The notes under the pieces are model-generated. The model was not told where the DNA came from, searched no databases, and was given only the letters and a program-made list of their open reading frames with translations. A stretch of DNA of 64,000 nucleotides from Burkholderiales bacterium (GTDB lineage: Bacteria; Pseudomonadota; Gammaproteobacteria; Burkholderiales; Burkholderiaceae_C): assembly GCA_003963075.1 (NCBI GenBank), contig RXJV01000012.1:41126-105125 (forward strand). Reading direction: 5' to 3'. The translations under genes and the position numbers were made by a program. Positions 63,760-64,000 of the stretch are shown here, piece after piece. Numbering within the stretch: position 1 is the first letter of the stretch; the number at the start of each line of letters is the position of its first letter.

Positions 63760-64000
63760 TCAGGAGGCCTCCGCCGCATAACCCTTGTGCCAGGGCAACC
63801 AGGCTCGCTCCAGCGCACGCGCGACCACATCCGCCAGCTTGCCCAGCAGCGCGTACAGCAGGATGCCAACCAGCACGATGTCGGTCTGCAGGAACTCGCG
63901 GGCGTTCATCGTCAGGTAGCCGATGCCGGCCTGGGCCGACAGCGTCTCGGCCACGATCAGCAGCACCCACATCAGGCCGAGCGAGAAGCGCAGGCCCACG
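63760..64000 (-). CDS. ssuC: SsuC sulfonate ABC permease, 3' part only
   Basis: The C-terminal about 80 residues of a BPD-type permease; the 5' part lies beyond the window. [20 protein letters not shown] followed by [20 protein letters not shown] and a last amphipathic WHKGY tail match SsuC. It is encoded directly upstream of ssuB. Confidence 0.87.
   Translation of the reverse strand, partial: VGLRFSLGLMWVLLIVAETLSAQAGIGYLTMNAREFLQTDIVLVGILLYALLGKLADVVARALERAWLPWHKGYAAEAS

Overview
The window looks like a chromosomal segment of a high-GC betaproteobacterium of the order Burkholderiales, most like the Rubrivivax/Leptothrix/Roseateles group. This rests on gene content and order (flgA-flgM-flgN, minCDE, the hemF-nadD-rsfS-rlmH-maf-rng train, tolB-pal-cpoB, tctB-tctA, DUF3460 next to scpA) and on very GC-rich third codon positions. 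I saw no insertion sequence, prophage, CRISPR array or rRNA operon. The DNA is densely coding, with many 1-4 nt gene overlaps. It appears to be vertically inherited core genome with a few accessory modules.

Layout. 0-1.7 kb: late flagellar genes flgA, flgM, flgN, with a sigma-28 promoter before flgM and a strong terminator after flgN. 1.7-8.8 kb (minus strand): a tightly overlapped run kefF-like, kefC-like, Sir2 deacylase, zinc-ribbon kinase-like protein, vWA protein, diverged adenylosuccinate-synthetase-like protein, then DUF1841. The four middle genes are the best candidate here for an undescribed system. 8.8-14.4 kb: MaoC-like hydratase, ScpA, DUF3460, a SulP anion transporter, metG and a small basic protein with a TTG start. 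14.4-15.0 kb: gene-free DNA with several DnaA-box-like sites. 15-17 kb: minCDE. 17-20.4 kb: acyltransferase, 2Fe-2S ferredoxin, FMN riboswitch with ribH, YgjP-like metalloprotein, dusC. 20.4-30 kb: two chemoreceptors, 1-Cys peroxiredoxin, serine hydrolase, GlxA-type regulator, rhodanese, S9 peptidase, SUI1/YciH. 30-36 kb: an envelope trio (secreted protein, BepA-like M48 protease, lipoprotein), dbpA and a GAF-GGDEF cyclase. 36-41.5 kb: glnS, a third chemoreceptor and a HerA-like ATPase. 41.5-49 kb: yebC-purD-acyltransferase-hemF-nadD-rsfS-rlmH-maf-rng, almost all overlapping. 49-52.5 kb: tolB-pal-cpoB-tcdA. 52.6-52.9 kb: two tRNA-Lys genes (UUU and CUU) with promoter and terminator. 53-56.7 kb: an OpuC-type osmoprotectant receptor-permease fusion and TctB/TctA. 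56.7-62.2 kb: thioredoxin-like protein, a LysR regulator, and divergent dabB-dabA, an energy-coupled inorganic-carbon accumulation system, with a perfect 12-bp inverted repeat between them. 62.3-64 kb: a protein of unknown function and the 3' part of an ssuC-ssuB sulfonate transporter operon.

How it fits together. The organism is probably flagellated and chemotactic (flg genes, three MCPs), responds to cyclic-di-GMP, and can concentrate bicarbonate/CO2 (DAB). It scavenges sulfonates, osmoprotectants and carboxylates. The Sir2/pseudokinase/vWA/PurA-like operon downstream of KefFC is suggestive of an NAD- and nucleotide-dependent stress or conflict module, but its function is unknown.
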